Shown here piece after piece: positions 45,635 to 54,988 of a stretch of DNA of 64,000 bases. Both the position numbers and the translations under genes were made by a program. Location of the stretch: positions 17,314-81,313 of the forward strand of contig CALSLN010000021.1 of assembly GCA_943787205.1 (NCBI GenBank), given 5' to 3'. Each line of letters starts with the position of its first letter. Within the stretch, counting starts at the first letter, position 1. The DNA is from an uncultured Rhodospirillaceae bacterium (lineage in GTDB: Bacteria; Pseudomonadota; Alphaproteobacteria; Rhodospirillales; Rhodospirillaceae). A model generated the notes under the pieces. That model searched no databases and had not been told where the DNA came from. It saw nothing but the letters and a program-made list of their open reading frames with translations.

Positions 45635-46297
45635 ATGGACATCATTTTATTAGAACGGATCGACAAGCTCGGACAGATGGGCGATGTCGTGAAAGTCAAA
45701 ACTGGCTACGCACGGAACTTCCTGCTGCCTCAGAAAAAAGCCCTGCGCGCAACGGATGCGAACCGGACTTACTTTGAAAGCCGCAGAAGCGAACTGGAAG
45801 CTATCAACCTTGAACGCCGCGGCGAAGCCGAAGCGGTCGCCAAGAAAATGGAAGGCCTGCACTTGGTCTTGGTTCGCCAAGCTGGTGAAGGGGGTCAACT
45901 TTACGGGTCTGTCACAGCACGCGATGTTACTGATGGCCTTAAAGCGGACGGCGTGAAAATGGATCGCGGGCAGGTCGAACTGCACGCAGCCATTAAACAA
46001 CTTGGCAAATACGATGTTGCCGTCAAGTTGCACCCTGAAGTCAGCGTCGACATCTCATTGACCGTATCTCGCTCAATGGACCAAGCAGACATTGATGCTG
46101 CTGGTTCACTGCTCGAACGTGAAGAAGATGTCGCGGAAGCGGCTGTTCAGGAACAAGAAGCTGAACAGGCCCGCGACGAAGAACTCGACACCCAGGCGGC
46201 TGACGAAGCCAAAGCTGCAGCGGCTGAAGCTGCTAAGGCTGCCGCACCGGCGATCGAAGTCACCGAAGATGCCGGGGACGCCGAAGAAGACGCTTAA
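45635..46297 (+). CDS. rplI: Ribosomal protein bL9
   Basis: The 220-residue L9 has the N-terminal MDIILLERIDKLGQMGDVVKVKTGYARNFL fold, in part, and a C-terminal domain ending near residue 150. A further 60-70 residues, almost entirely Glu, Ala, Asp and Lys, form an acidic tail that is common in longer alphaproteobacterial L9 proteins. AAAGGAG precedes the ATG. A strong terminator follows the gene. Confidence 0.96.
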   Translation: MDIILLERIDKLGQMGDVVKVKTGYARNFLLPQKKALRATDANRTYFESRRSELEAINLERRGEAEAVAKKMEGLHLVLVRQAGEGGQLYGSVTARDVTDGLKADGVKMDRGQVELHAAIKQLGKYDVAVKLHPEVSVDISLTVSRSMDQADIDAAGSLLEREEDVAEAAVQEQEAEQARDEELDTQAADEAKAAAAEAAKAAAPAIEVTEDAGDAEEDA

Positions 46298-46325
46298 TAA
46301 AGCAGCCTTCTTTCGACACGAATTG

Positions 46326-46357
46326 AAAACGCCGACCCCTTGGGTCGGCGTTTTTGT
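46326..46357 (+). terminator. Rho-independent terminator of rpsF-rpsR-rplI
   Basis: A 13-bp perfect stem (AAAACGCCGACCC pairing with GGGTCGGCGTTTT) with a 3-nt loop is followed by a U-rich run. It ends the ribosomal protein operon 29 nt after rplI and separates it from dnaB. Confidence 0.92.
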
Positions 46358-46446
46358 TTGCCCCGACTCGAGGTTATCCCCGGGTTTCAAATTTACCCAC
46401 AGGATTTGGCCGTGCTGCCCGCGATTATTATTGATATGGTCCGGCC

Positions 46447-47973
46447 ATGAACCCACCAGCCATGCCTGTGTTAGCGACGGATTCGTCAGATCAAGACGTG
46501 TTCCGATCACCACCCCACAATATTGAAGCAGAGCGCGCTTTGATCGGCGCCATTATGCTGAACAACCGGGCATACGAATCCGTCTCAGATTACCTAAGGG
46601 CCGAGCACTTTTCTGACGCCGTGCATGCCAAGGTTTTCGAATCAGCGTCACGGTTGATGGAGCAAGGCCACCAGGCAACACCGATCACGCTTAAAACATA
46701 CCTTGAGCAGGACCCTATCGTTCAAGAGGCCGGTGGCATGGCCTACCTCACCAGCCTCGCTAACTCCGTGGTCACGATCATCAATGCCGGCGACTATGGC
46801 CGCCTCATCTACGACCTATTTCTGAGACGCGAACTAATCAACGTTGGCCAAGACATGGTCAACGAGGCGTTCGATTCCGACTTGGATCAAACTGCTCTCA
46901 ACCAGATTGAGGACTCAGAGCAGAAACTCTTCGATCTCTCCTCTAAAGGCCAAACGGAAGGCGGCTTCCAGCAGTTCGAGCACGCCCTGACCTACGCCAT
47001 CGACATAGCAGAAGCCGCCCATCGACGCGAAGGCGCGCTCGCGGGTACGACCACAGGACTCAAAGACTTAGACTCCAAGCTCGGTGGCTTACACCCGTCG
47101 GATCTTCTCATTCTCGCCGGCCGCCCCGCCATGGGGAAAACGGCATTGGCGACGACAATCGCCTTCAACGCGGCCCAGCACTTTCAAAACACAGACCGCG
47201 AAGAAGATAGGGGCAAGCTCGTCGCTTTTTTCTCCTTGGAAATGAGTTCCGAACAACTGGCCACACGTATTCTGGCCGAGCGAGCGCGACTGAGTTCCCA
47301 CGACATTAGAACGGGCCGCCTTGCCCATGACGACTTTGGACGTTTGGTATCTGCCAGTCAGGAACTCTACAGCCTGCCCTTATTCATCGATGACACCGCC
47401 GCCATTACGATCTCAGCCATGCGCACACGCTGCCGTCGATTGGCGCGACAAGCGCGTAGCGACAAACATAATGGCCTAGGCCTTATCGTGGTTGATTACC
47501 TACAACTGCTGGATGGCTCTACATCCGCCCGCGCTGAGAACCGCGTGCAAGAAATCTCTGCTATCAGCCGGGGCCTTAAAGCCATCGCCAAAGAACTCGA
47601 TGTTCCGGTCCTCGCCCTGTCGCAGCTTTCACGTGCGGTCGAACAGCGGGAAGATAAACGCCCACAGCTTTCAGATTTGCGTGAATCAGGATCGATTGAG
47701 CAAGACGCCGATGCCGTGATGTTTGTTTATCGGGAAGAGTATTACCTCGAACGTAAGCAGCCCCAGCGTGAGGCCTACGACCGAGAAGATTCCTATCAAG
47801 AGAAAATGCTCAAGTGGCAAAGCGACATGGAGACGGTCCACAATGTCGCAGAAGTGATTATTGGGAAACAACGCCACGGACCAACCGGCACTGTGAAGCT
47901 ACTCTTTGAACCGAGCTTTACGCACTTCGACAATCTTGCCGACATGAGCCACCTGCCGGAAGAAATGGGCTAG
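46447..47973 (+). CDS. dnaB: Replicative DNA helicase DnaB
   Basis: The 508-residue protein has the DnaB N-terminal domain (NIEAERALIGAIMLNN) and a RecA-type helicase domain: Walker A GRPAMGKTAL (about 222-231), FFSLEMSSEQLATR, Walker B LIVVDYLQLL, and SGSIEQDADAVMFVYREEYY. It unwinds DNA at the fork and loads DnaG. An insert of about 20 residues rich in charged amino acids precedes the C-terminal motif, as in many alphaproteobacteria. It precedes alr by 6 nt. Confidence 0.97.
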   Translation: MNPPAMPVLATDSSDQDVFRSPPHNIEAERALIGAIMLNNRAYESVSDYLRAEHFSDAVHAKVFESASRLMEQGHQATPITLKTYLEQDPIVQEAGGMAYLTSLANSVVTIINAGDYGRLIYDLFLRRELINVGQDMVNEAFDSDLDQTALNQIEDSEQKLFDLSSKGQTEGGFQQFEHALTYAIDIAEAAHRREGALAGTTTGLKDLDSKLGGLHPSDLLILAGRPAMGKTALATTIAFNAAQHFQNTDREEDRGKLVAFFSLEMSSEQLATRILAERARLSSHDIRTGRLAHDDFGRLVSASQELYSLPLFIDDTAAITISAMRTRCRRLARQARSDKHNGLGLIVVDYLQLLDGSTSARAENRVQEISAISRGLKAIAKELDVPVLALSQLSRAVEQREDKRPQLSDLRESGSIEQDADAVMFVYREEYYLERKQPQREAYDREDSYQEKMLKWQSDMETVHNVAEVIIGKQRHGPTGTVKLLFEPSFTHFDNLADMSHLPEEMG

Positions 47974-47979
47974 CACCCA

Positions 47980-49137
47980 GTGTCGGTCGTGCACGCTCCG
48001 ATTTCCGCCGATCACGCTGGCGCCATCCTGACCATCGACCTTGCAGCGATCACAGAAAACTGGCGCATCCTTAGTCGCAAACTTAAGCCAGGGTGTGACT
48101 GTGGTGCTGTTGTCAAAGCCGACGCCTACGGCCTAGGCGCACCCAATATTGCAACGGCCTTAGCCGGCGCTGGATGCAAAACGTTTTACGTCGCGCATCT
48201 CGGCGAAGGTATTGAGCTTCGCAAAGTTTTGGGTCGCGAGCCTCGGATTATCGTCATGCATGGTGCCAATCCAGGACTTGAGGGCGACATCTTTAAGCAC
48301 GGCCTTATTCCGGTGTTGAGCACCCCAGACCAAATTGCTATGTGGCGCACCTTCGCCAGCAATGCCGATGCCTTGCAAGAAACCATTATACAGGTCGACA
48401 CAGGCATGAACCGGCTGGGGCTCAGCAACAAAGAATTCACAGAGCACCTCAATGACCCGGATTGTTTTCAGGGTCTAACGCCCCTTGCCTTGATGAGCCA
48501 CCTAGCCTGCGCTGGCACTTCAGAGCATCCGCTAAACACGGCACAGCTCGAGCAGTTCACCAGCGCACTCAGCGCCTTCCGCACAAAGTTTCCTGATGCC
48601 AAAGGCACCTTAAGCAACAGCAGCGGCATTTTCCTTGGCGAGGCATGGCACCATGATTACGCTCGACCTGGCGCCGCGCTCTACGGTTTAAACCCGCAGC
48701 CAGGAAACAAGAATCCCATGCTGTCCGTCGCCAGACTACAAGCGAAAATTCTGCAAATTCGGCGCGTTGACAGTACCGAGACCGTTGGATACGGTGCCAC
48801 CTTCAAAGCCGCCGATGGCATGAAATTGGCAACAGTTTCAGTAGGTTACGCGGACGGCTTTCTAAGGTCTCTGAGCAATACAGGCACCGCTTTGCTTGAT
48901 GGTTTCCCCATACGCGTCGCCGGGATTGTATCCATGGATTTACTGACTTTTGATGTGTCCAACGTTCCAGATTCAAGCCTCCGGCCCGGCGCCATGATCG
49001 ACATCCTGTCGCAAGAGCACACGGCCGATGACCTAGCCGACAACGCCGGCACCATTGGCTATGAAATCTTGACCGGCCTCGGGCAGCGCTATGCACGACG
49101 ATATTTACCCGCCAACGTACCCGGACTGAGGTCATGA
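47980..49137 (+). CDS. alr: Alanine racemase
   Basis: The 385-residue PLP enzyme has Lys46 in AVVKADAYGLG and the catalytic-Tyr region ATVSVGYADGF. It makes D-alanine for peptidoglycan. The start is a GTG; no strong ribosome binding site is seen, but the 6-nt gap from dnaB suggests coupled translation. It overlaps mlaE by 4 bp. Confidence 0.94.
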   Translation: MSVVHAPISADHAGAILTIDLAAITENWRILSRKLKPGCDCGAVVKADAYGLGAPNIATALAGAGCKTFYVAHLGEGIELRKVLGREPRIIVMHGANPGLEGDIFKHGLIPVLSTPDQIAMWRTFASNADALQETIIQVDTGMNRLGLSNKEFTEHLNDPDCFQGLTPLALMSHLACAGTSEHPLNTAQLEQFTSALSAFRTKFPDAKGTLSNSSGIFLGEAWHHDYARPGAALYGLNPQPGNKNPMLSVARLQAKILQIRRVDSTETVGYGATFKAADGMKLATVSVGYADGFLRSLSNTGTALLDGFPIRVAGIVSMDLLTFDVSNVPDSSLRPGAMIDILSQEHTADDLADNAGTIGYEILTGLGQRYARRYLPANVPGLRS

Positions 49138-49907
49138 ATTTTCTCGCGGCCATTGGCCGCGTCGTTCTGCGTTTTCTGACTCAATTGGGAAAGTTTACGC
49201 TCTTCACACTGACCGCCGTGTCCCACTGCGTGCGCCCCCCGATTTTTCCACGGCTCATTGGCCGACAAATGATCGACATCGGCTTCTATTCTCTTCCCGT
49301 CGTCGGGCTGACTGCCATTTTTTCAGGTATGGTCCTGGCGCTGCAAAGCTACACTGGATTTTCTCGCTTCAATGCAGAGAGTGCCATCGCCAACGTGGTC
49401 GTCTTGTCGCTGACCCGCGAGCTTGGGCCCGTCCTCGCGGGCCTTATGGTCGCCGGGCGCATTGGCGCCTCTATGGCGGCCGAAATCGGGACCATGCGTG
49501 TCACGGAACAAATCGACGCCCTCACGACGCTCTCGACCAACCCATACAAATATCTGATTGCACCGCGACTCATTGCCGGGCTCCTCATGTTGCCCTTACT
49601 GGTTTTGGTCGCTGACATCATCGGGGTGTTTGGCGGTTACATCGTGGCCGTATACAAGCTCGGCTTTAACCCGAATGTGTACCTCGCCAACACAATGGAT
49701 TTTCTTGAACCGCTTGATGTCATCTCAGGTCTCGTCAAAGCGGCGGTCTTTGGATTCATTATCGCCCTCATGGGATGTTACAACGGCTTCAATTCCAAGG
49801 GCGGGGCACAAGGCGTAGGCGCCGCAACGACCAATGCTGTTGTGTCATCCTCCATTCTCATTCTTGTGTTCAACTACATGATTACAGAGTTGTTCTTTTC
49901 CGCATGA
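49134..49907 (+). CDS. mlaE: MlaE-family phospholipid transport permease
   Basis: The 257-residue permease has about five helices and the MlaE signature: RELGPVLAGLMVAGRIGASMAAEIGTMRVTEQIDAL. With MlaF it moves lipids between the inner membrane and MCE proteins, supporting outer-membrane asymmetry. It overlaps alr and mlaF by 4 bp each. No MCE (MlaD) gene follows; radA comes next. Confidence 0.93.
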   Translation: MNFLAAIGRVVLRFLTQLGKFTLFTLTAVSHCVRPPIFPRLIGRQMIDIGFYSLPVVGLTAIFSGMVLALQSYTGFSRFNAESAIANVVVLSLTRELGPVLAGLMVAGRIGASMAAEIGTMRVTEQIDALTTLSTNPYKYLIAPRLIAGLLMLPLLVLVADIIGVFGGYIVAVYKLGFNPNVYLANTMDFLEPLDVISGLVKAAVFGFIIALMGCYNGFNSKGGAQGVGAATTNAVVSSSILILVFNYMITELFFSA

Positions 49908-50677
49908 GCCAGTCGCCGAAAATTCACCTGAAAGACATCCAGAAGAGCTTCGGCCCCAAGGATGTCTTGAACGGTATCAACCTTGATGTTGCGACGGGCG
50001 AATCGGTTGTGGTCATTGGCGGGTCGGGCACGGGCAAATCCGTACTGCTCAAGTGTATTCTCGGGATACTCACCGCTGACTCAGGAACAGTTGCCGTCGA
50101 CGGCACCGACGTGACAAAAATCGAAGCCAACGACCGTGACGACATCAACAAAAAATTTGGAATGTTGTTTCAGGGCGGCGCCCTGTTCGACAGCATCACC
50201 GTCTGGGAAAACATCGCCTTTGGTCTGATTCAGGGCAACAACATGAAGCGCGACGACGCCAAAGAGCTGGCGCTCGAAACATTAACCAAAGTTGGTTTGT
50301 CAAAAGATGTCGGCCGACTCACCCCTTCCGAATTATCAGGCGGCATGCAGAAGCGCGTTGGTTTAGCGCGCGCCATCGCTGGGTCGCCAGAAATCGTGTT
50401 CTTTGACGAACCGACGACGGGACTTGATCCCATTATGGCCGATGTGATCAACGACTTAATCGTGACCTGTGTTAAAGACCAGGGCATCACGGCCTTATCG
50501 ATCACCCATGATATGGCCTCGGCGCGAAAAATCGGAGACCGCATCGCCATGCTCTATCACGGTGAGCTTATCTGGATTGGTGCGGCCGACGACGTCGATC
50601 AATCAGGCAACCCTTACGTCGATCAATTCGTTCATGGGCGAGCAGACGGCCCAATTCAAATGGAGCTCCGGCGGTAA
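49904..50677 (+). CDS. mlaF: MlaF-family ABC transporter ATP-binding protein
   Basis: The 257-residue ATPase has Walker A GGSGTGKS, signature LSGGMQKRVGLARAI and Walker B IVFFDEPTTGLDP. It drives the MlaE permease. The ATG at 49904 overlaps the mlaE stop (ATGA); the frame is open further upstream but that part has no homology. It precedes radA by 6 nt. Confidence 0.93.
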   Translation: MSQSPKIHLKDIQKSFGPKDVLNGINLDVATGESVVVIGGSGTGKSVLLKCILGILTADSGTVAVDGTDVTKIEANDRDDINKKFGMLFQGGALFDSITVWENIAFGLIQGNNMKRDDAKELALETLTKVGLSKDVGRLTPSELSGGMQKRVGLARAIAGSPEIVFFDEPTTGLDPIMADVINDLIVTCVKDQGITALSITHDMASARKIGDRIAMLYHGELIWIGAADDVDQSGNPYVDQFVHGRADGPIQMELRR

Positions 50678-50683
50678 ACCTAG

Positions 50684-52057
50684 ATGGCAAAAAAGAACCA
50701 AACTCAATTCGTTTGCCAATCTTGTGGGGCCATAACGTCAAAGTGGGCTGGAAAATGCGAATCCTGCAACGAATGGAACACGCTTGCTGAAGAAGCTGGG
50801 TCAGGGTCACTCCCTAAAGGAGTCAGCGGAGGCAAAGGCGGCAAATCAATTTCCTTCGTCGGCCTTAAAGGCACGTCAGCAACACCGCCCCGTCTTCAAA
50901 CAGGCATTGCCGAGCTAGATCGCGTTTGTGGCGGAGGATTGGTCGCTGGGTCTGCCATTCTCGTCGGTGGCGACCCTGGCATTGGCAAGTCCACACTCCT
51001 TCTACAGGCCTGCGGCGCATTGGCAGCGGGATCCAAATGCCTCTACATCACCGGTGAAGAGGCCGTCGACCAAGTGCGCCTTCGCGCTTCTCGTCTCGGT
51101 CTTGAAAATGCGCCAGTTGAGCTAGCGGCCGCGACAAATGTGCGCGATATCGCCGCCACGCTAGACACCAAAGGCGCCGCAGACTTGGTGGTCATTGATT
51201 CCATCCAGACCATGTACTCCGACGCCATCGATTCAGCCCCTGGGACCGTGACTCAAGTACGCACCTGTTCACACGAGTTGATTCGGATCGCCAAGAAACG
51301 AGGCTTTACGTTGTTCCTCGTCGGCCACGTCACCAAAGAGGGAACCTTGGCTGGGCCCAGGGTCCTCGAACATATGGTCGACACCGTGCTTTATTTTGAA
51401 GGCGAGCGGGGCCACCACTTCAGAATTCTTCGCGCCGTTAAAAACCGCTTCGGTGCCACCGACGAAATTGGTGTGTTTGAGATGGCTAATGAAGGGCTTG
51501 CGGAAGTCCCTAACCCTTCAGCTCTCTTTCTCGCCGAACGACGAGGGAATGTTTCAGGAAGTTGCGTATTTGCTGGCCTAGAAGGCACGCGCCCCATGTT
51601 GGTTGAGATCCAGGCCTTAGTGGCGCCATCCAGCTTAGGAACAGCCAGAAGAACCGTGGTGGGCTGGGATTCCAGCCGTCTCTCCATGATCGCGGCCGTC
51701 CTTGAATCCCGCTGCGACCTTGCGCTGAGCGGGCATGACATTTATTTGAACGTTGCGGGTGGGTTGCGCATTTCAGAACCGGCAGCAGATGCAGCCGTCG
51801 CGGCAGCGCTGGTGTCGTCTTTCCGGGATTCTCCGGTCTCTCCGGGTGCTGTAGTCTTCGGCGAAATCGGCCTGTCCGGCGAAATTCGGGCGGTCTCACA
51901 AATGGATCAACGTCTGCGGGAAGCGGCAAAGTTAGGGTTTACCGAAGCATGGATGCCCAAGAACGCAGGACGGCGCAAACAAGCCATGGACACACAAGGT
52001 GTGGCAATCGACTCTCTGGGTCACATTCAAGCTTTGGTCGACAAGTTCTCCTCATGA
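50684..52057 (+). CDS. radA: DNA repair protein RadA
   Basis: The 457-residue protein has a C4 zinc finger (Cys11, 14, 25, 28: CQSCGAITSKWAGKCESC), a RecA-like core with Walker A GGDPGIGKSTL, the RadA KNRFG motif near 253, and a Lon-protease-like C-terminal domain (PAADAAVAAALVSSFRD). It promotes branch migration in recombination. It belongs to the RecA/KaiC ATPase superfamily, but the zinc finger and KNRFG make it RadA, not KaiC. Confidence 0.97.
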   Translation: MAKKNQTQFVCQSCGAITSKWAGKCESCNEWNTLAEEAGSGSLPKGVSGGKGGKSISFVGLKGTSATPPRLQTGIAELDRVCGGGLVAGSAILVGGDPGIGKSTLLLQACGALAAGSKCLYITGEEAVDQVRLRASRLGLENAPVELAAATNVRDIAATLDTKGAADLVVIDSIQTMYSDAIDSAPGTVTQVRTCSHELIRIAKKRGFTLFLVGHVTKEGTLAGPRVLEHMVDTVLYFEGERGHHFRILRAVKNRFGATDEIGVFEMANEGLAEVPNPSALFLAERRGNVSGSCVFAGLEGTRPMLVEIQALVAPSSLGTARRTVVGWDSSRLSMIAAVLESRCDLALSGHDIYLNVAGGLRISEPAADAAVAAALVSSFRDSPVSPGAVVFGEIGLSGEIRAVSQMDQRLREAAKLGFTEAWMPKNAGRRKQAMDTQGVAIDSLGHIQALVDKFSS

Positions 52058-52083
52058 TCATTAACAGCAAAACGGCCCTTTAA

Positions 52084-52770
52084 ATGGATGACTTCCCCAT
52101 CAACGGCCTCGACCTCGCCGTCGTCATCATCTTGTTGTTGTCCGGCGTTCTCGCGTTCATGCGCGGATTCGTCCACGAAGTGCTCTCGGTCGCCGGTTGG
52201 ATTGGTGGCGTTCTCGCCGTGGTTTATGGCGTGCCACAGTTTGGCTATCTGGCCAGCGAGTTCATCCCCAATGACTTGATCGCAGATATCACCACCGGCG
52301 TGATCATCTTCTTGGTCGTCCTGGTGGTCCTCTCAATCCTAACCAAAATGCTATCGAAATCGATCCAGGCAAGCGCTCTCAATAACCTGGACCGGTCCTT
52401 GGGCTTTGTTTACGGACTCGTGCGCGGTGTCGTCATTTTTGCCGCCGGACTACTCATTATGGATTGGATCGTAGATAGCGGCGAGCGCCCCGGTTGGATC
52501 AGAGGTGCCAAAACCCTACCGGTCATCGAAGGCACAGCAGATTTCATGCGTGACCTAGCCCCAGAAAGCTTTAAGGCAGCGGAAGATACTGCTAAAGAAG
52601 CGTCGGATACGGCTAGGGACGCTATGGAACTTAAAGAAACCTTCGACAAGCTGACCCAGCCTCCTCCAGGCAGCGACCCCGATGCGCCCAAAACGCCAGA
52701 TGGTGCCTACCGCGATAACGAGCGGAACAGCATGGATCGCCTATTTCAAACCAATCAGGATGACAAATAA
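52084..52770 (+). CDS. cvpA: CvpA family membrane protein
   Basis: The 228-residue protein has four helices and the CvpA pattern ALNNLDRSLGFVYGLVRGVVIF. It is named for colicin V production in E. coli, where cvpA sits upstream of purF; its actual activity is unclear. A charged C-terminal tail follows the membrane part. It precedes purF by 3 nt. Confidence 0.92.
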   Translation: MDDFPINGLDLAVVIILLLSGVLAFMRGFVHEVLSVAGWIGGVLAVVYGVPQFGYLASEFIPNDLIADITTGVIIFLVVLVVLSILTKMLSKSIQASALNNLDRSLGFVYGLVRGVVIFAAGLLIMDWIVDSGERPGWIRGAKTLPVIEGTADFMRDLAPESFKAAEDTAKEASDTARDAMELKETFDKLTQPPPGSDPDAPKTPDGAYRDNERNSMDRLFQTNQDDK

Positions 52771-52773
52771 GGC

Positions 52774-54252
52774 ATGACAACGCCGGACACCTCGTTGCTG
52801 ACCACCGACCCCTGGGATGGAGATACACTGCACGAGGAATGTGGTGTGTTTGGAATTTTCGGCGATGCGGACGCCGCGTCCCACACAGCCCTTGGCCTCC
52901 ATGCGCTGCAACATCGCGGCCAAGAAGCGGCAGGAATCGTCACCTACGACGACAAGCATTTTCACAGCCATCGTGGCTTTGGCCATGTCTCTGACAATTT
53001 TAAAGCCGAATCCGTGATGTCTCGCCTGCAAGGCAGCATGGCCCTTGGCCATGTCCTGTACTCGACCTCCGGTGAAATCATTATTCGTAATGTTCAGCCC
53101 CTGTTTGCGGACTTTGAGTTCGGCGGCTTGGCCCTAGGTCATAACGGAAACCTCACCAATGCCCTGACCGTTCGCCAAGAACTGGTCCGCCGCGGTTGTC
53201 TTTTTCAATCAACTTCGGACACCGAGGTTGTCATCCACCTCATCGCCATTAGCCAACAGCCCACCGTGGAAGAGCGTGTCATTGACGCCTTGCGGCAGCT
53301 AGAAGGCGCGTATTCCATGGTCGCGATGACCAACAACGCTCTGTATGGCGTGCGCGATCCCATGGGGGTTCGCCCGCTGGTCATCGGCAAGCTCGATAAA
53401 GCCTACATCCTGTGCTCAGAAACCTGCGCCTTAGATATCATCGGCGCAGAGTTCGTCCGCGACGTTGAGCCCGGAGAGATGGTGATCATCGACGAAAATG
53501 GATTGCGATCGGTTCGACCGTTTCCGCCCGTCGACTCCAAATTCTGCATCTTTGAATATATTTACTTCGCGCGGCCCGACAGCGTTTGCGAAGGATCCAG
53601 CGTCTACGAAGTGCGTAAAAAAATCGGCGAAGAACTGGCCAAGGAAAGCAATGTTCCCTGTGATGTTGTTGTTCCCGTCCCCGACTCAGGTGTGCCAGCC
53701 GCGCTCGGTTATGCGGCCGCGATCAAAGTACCCTTTGAATATGGCATCATTCGCAACCACTACGTCGGACGCACCTTCATTCAACCAACAGAAAAAACAC
53801 GCCACCTTGGTGTGAAGCGCAAACACAACATCAATCGCGCTCAAATCGAAGGCAAACGAGTCATCCTGGTCGATGACTCCATCGTTCGTGGCACGACATC
53901 AACCAAGATCGTCGACATGGTCCGGCAGGCCGGTGCGACTGAGGTCCACCTTCGTATATCTTCTCCGCCAACGGCGCACCCCTGTTACTTCGGCATCGAC
54001 ACGCCAGAACGGGACCACCTTCTTGCCGCTCAACACGACCTCGAAGGCATGACCAAGCTCCTCGGCGTCGATAGCCTCGCCTTTATTTCCGTCGACGGTT
54101 TATACCGTGCCGTTGGTGAGGCCAAACGCGACTCAGAAAACCCACAGTTCTGCGACGCCTGCTTTACAGGTGAGTATCCATCCGCACTGACAGACCTCAA
54201 CGCCGAAGCATTGCCACATCAGCTCTCTCTGCTCACTGAAGGCCGGGCGTAG
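52774..54252 (+). CDS. purF: Amidophosphoribosyltransferase
   Basis: The 492-residue protein has a 22-residue propeptide ending before Cys23 (EECGVFGIFG), the nucleophile of the class II glutaminase domain. The PRTase motif VILVDDSIVRGTTS lies near 365-378. Four cysteines (258, 404, 460, 463) match the 4Fe-4S ligands of the Bacillus-type enzyme. It makes phosphoribosylamine, the first step of purine synthesis. It precedes an SDR gene by 5 nt. Confidence 0.97.
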   Translation: MTTPDTSLLTTDPWDGDTLHEECGVFGIFGDADAASHTALGLHALQHRGQEAAGIVTYDDKHFHSHRGFGHVSDNFKAESVMSRLQGSMALGHVLYSTSGEIIIRNVQPLFADFEFGGLALGHNGNLTNALTVRQELVRRGCLFQSTSDTEVVIHLIAISQQPTVEERVIDALRQLEGAYSMVAMTNNALYGVRDPMGVRPLVIGKLDKAYILCSETCALDIIGAEFVRDVEPGEMVIIDENGLRSVRPFPPVDSKFCIFEYIYFARPDSVCEGSSVYEVRKKIGEELAKESNVPCDVVVPVPDSGVPAALGYAAAIKVPFEYGIIRNHYVGRTFIQPTEKTRHLGVKRKHNINRAQIEGKRVILVDDSIVRGTTSTKIVDMVRQAGATEVHLRISSPPTAHPCYFGIDTPERDHLLAAQHDLEGMTKLLGVDSLAFISVDGLYRAVGEAKRDSENPQFCDACFTGEYPSALTDLNAEALPHQLSLLTEGRA

Positions 54253-54257
54253 GCCTT

Positions 54258-54974
54258 ATGACGGGGACTCGGCTCGCCGGTCGAATCGCGCTGGTTACAG
54301 GTGCGTCTAAAGGCATCGGACGCGCCGTCGCCAAACGGTACGCCCTCGAGGGCGCCACAGTCATCGCCATCGCACGAAACAAAAAAGAACTCCTCTCTTT
54401 AGATGACGAGATCACCGAGGCAACGGGTCAAAGTGCGGTGTTAGTTGACGAAGACCTGACCAAATACGCGACCATTGATCAGGTCGGAGAAGCCTTGTTT
54501 AAACGCTATGGCAAGTTGGACGTCGTCGTCGGAGCCGCAGGCATGCTCGGACAACTCTCCCCTATTGGCCATATTCCACCAGATATTTGGGACCGGGTGT
54601 TCGCGCTCAATCTGACAGCCAATTGGCGCCTGCTCCGATCAGTCGACCCTTTACTGCGGCAGTCTGATGCAGGCCGCGCGATTTTTGTCACCTGTAGTCA
54701 AAGCTCCATGCCCGCTGCGTTTTGGGGGGCCTACGGCGCTTCGAAAGCAGCGCTCGATCAGATGATTCGAATTTACGCTGCCGAAATGGTTGAAACGAAC
54801 ATCAAGGCCAACCTCATCGACCCCGGCCCCGTGCGCAGCGCACTCCGCATCAAAGCGTTTCCCGGCGAAGACCAGGAAACTTTAAGATCACCAGAAGACA
54901 TAACCAACGTGTTCGTTGACCTGGCCGACCCGGCTAATGACAAATCAGGAGAACGGGTTACCATCGAGAATTGA
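54258..54974 (+). CDS. SDR family oxidoreductase
   Basis: The 238-residue SDR has the TGASKGIGRA cofactor motif (about 15-24), the NAG-like GAAGMLG, Ser in VTCSQS and the catalytic YGASK. Such a gene next to purF is frequent in Rhodospirillales-type genomes. The substrate is unknown. The amidohydrolase gene starts 14 nt downstream. Confidence 0.88.
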   Translation: MTGTRLAGRIALVTGASKGIGRAVAKRYALEGATVIAIARNKKELLSLDDEITEATGQSAVLVDEDLTKYATIDQVGEALFKRYGKLDVVVGAAGMLGQLSPIGHIPPDIWDRVFALNLTANWRLLRSVDPLLRQSDAGRAIFVTCSQSSMPAAFWGAYGASKAALDQMIRIYAAEMVETNIKANLIDPGPVRSALRIKAFPGEDQETLRSPEDITNVFVDLADPANDKSGERVTIEN

Positions 54975-54988
54975 TTTTCGGGGGTGCC

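Noticed and set aside
50684..52057. KaiC-like ATPase that could partner the KaiB homologue
   Set aside because: The zinc finger, KNRFG motif and Lon-like C-terminus identify it as RadA; KaiC double-domain structure is absent.
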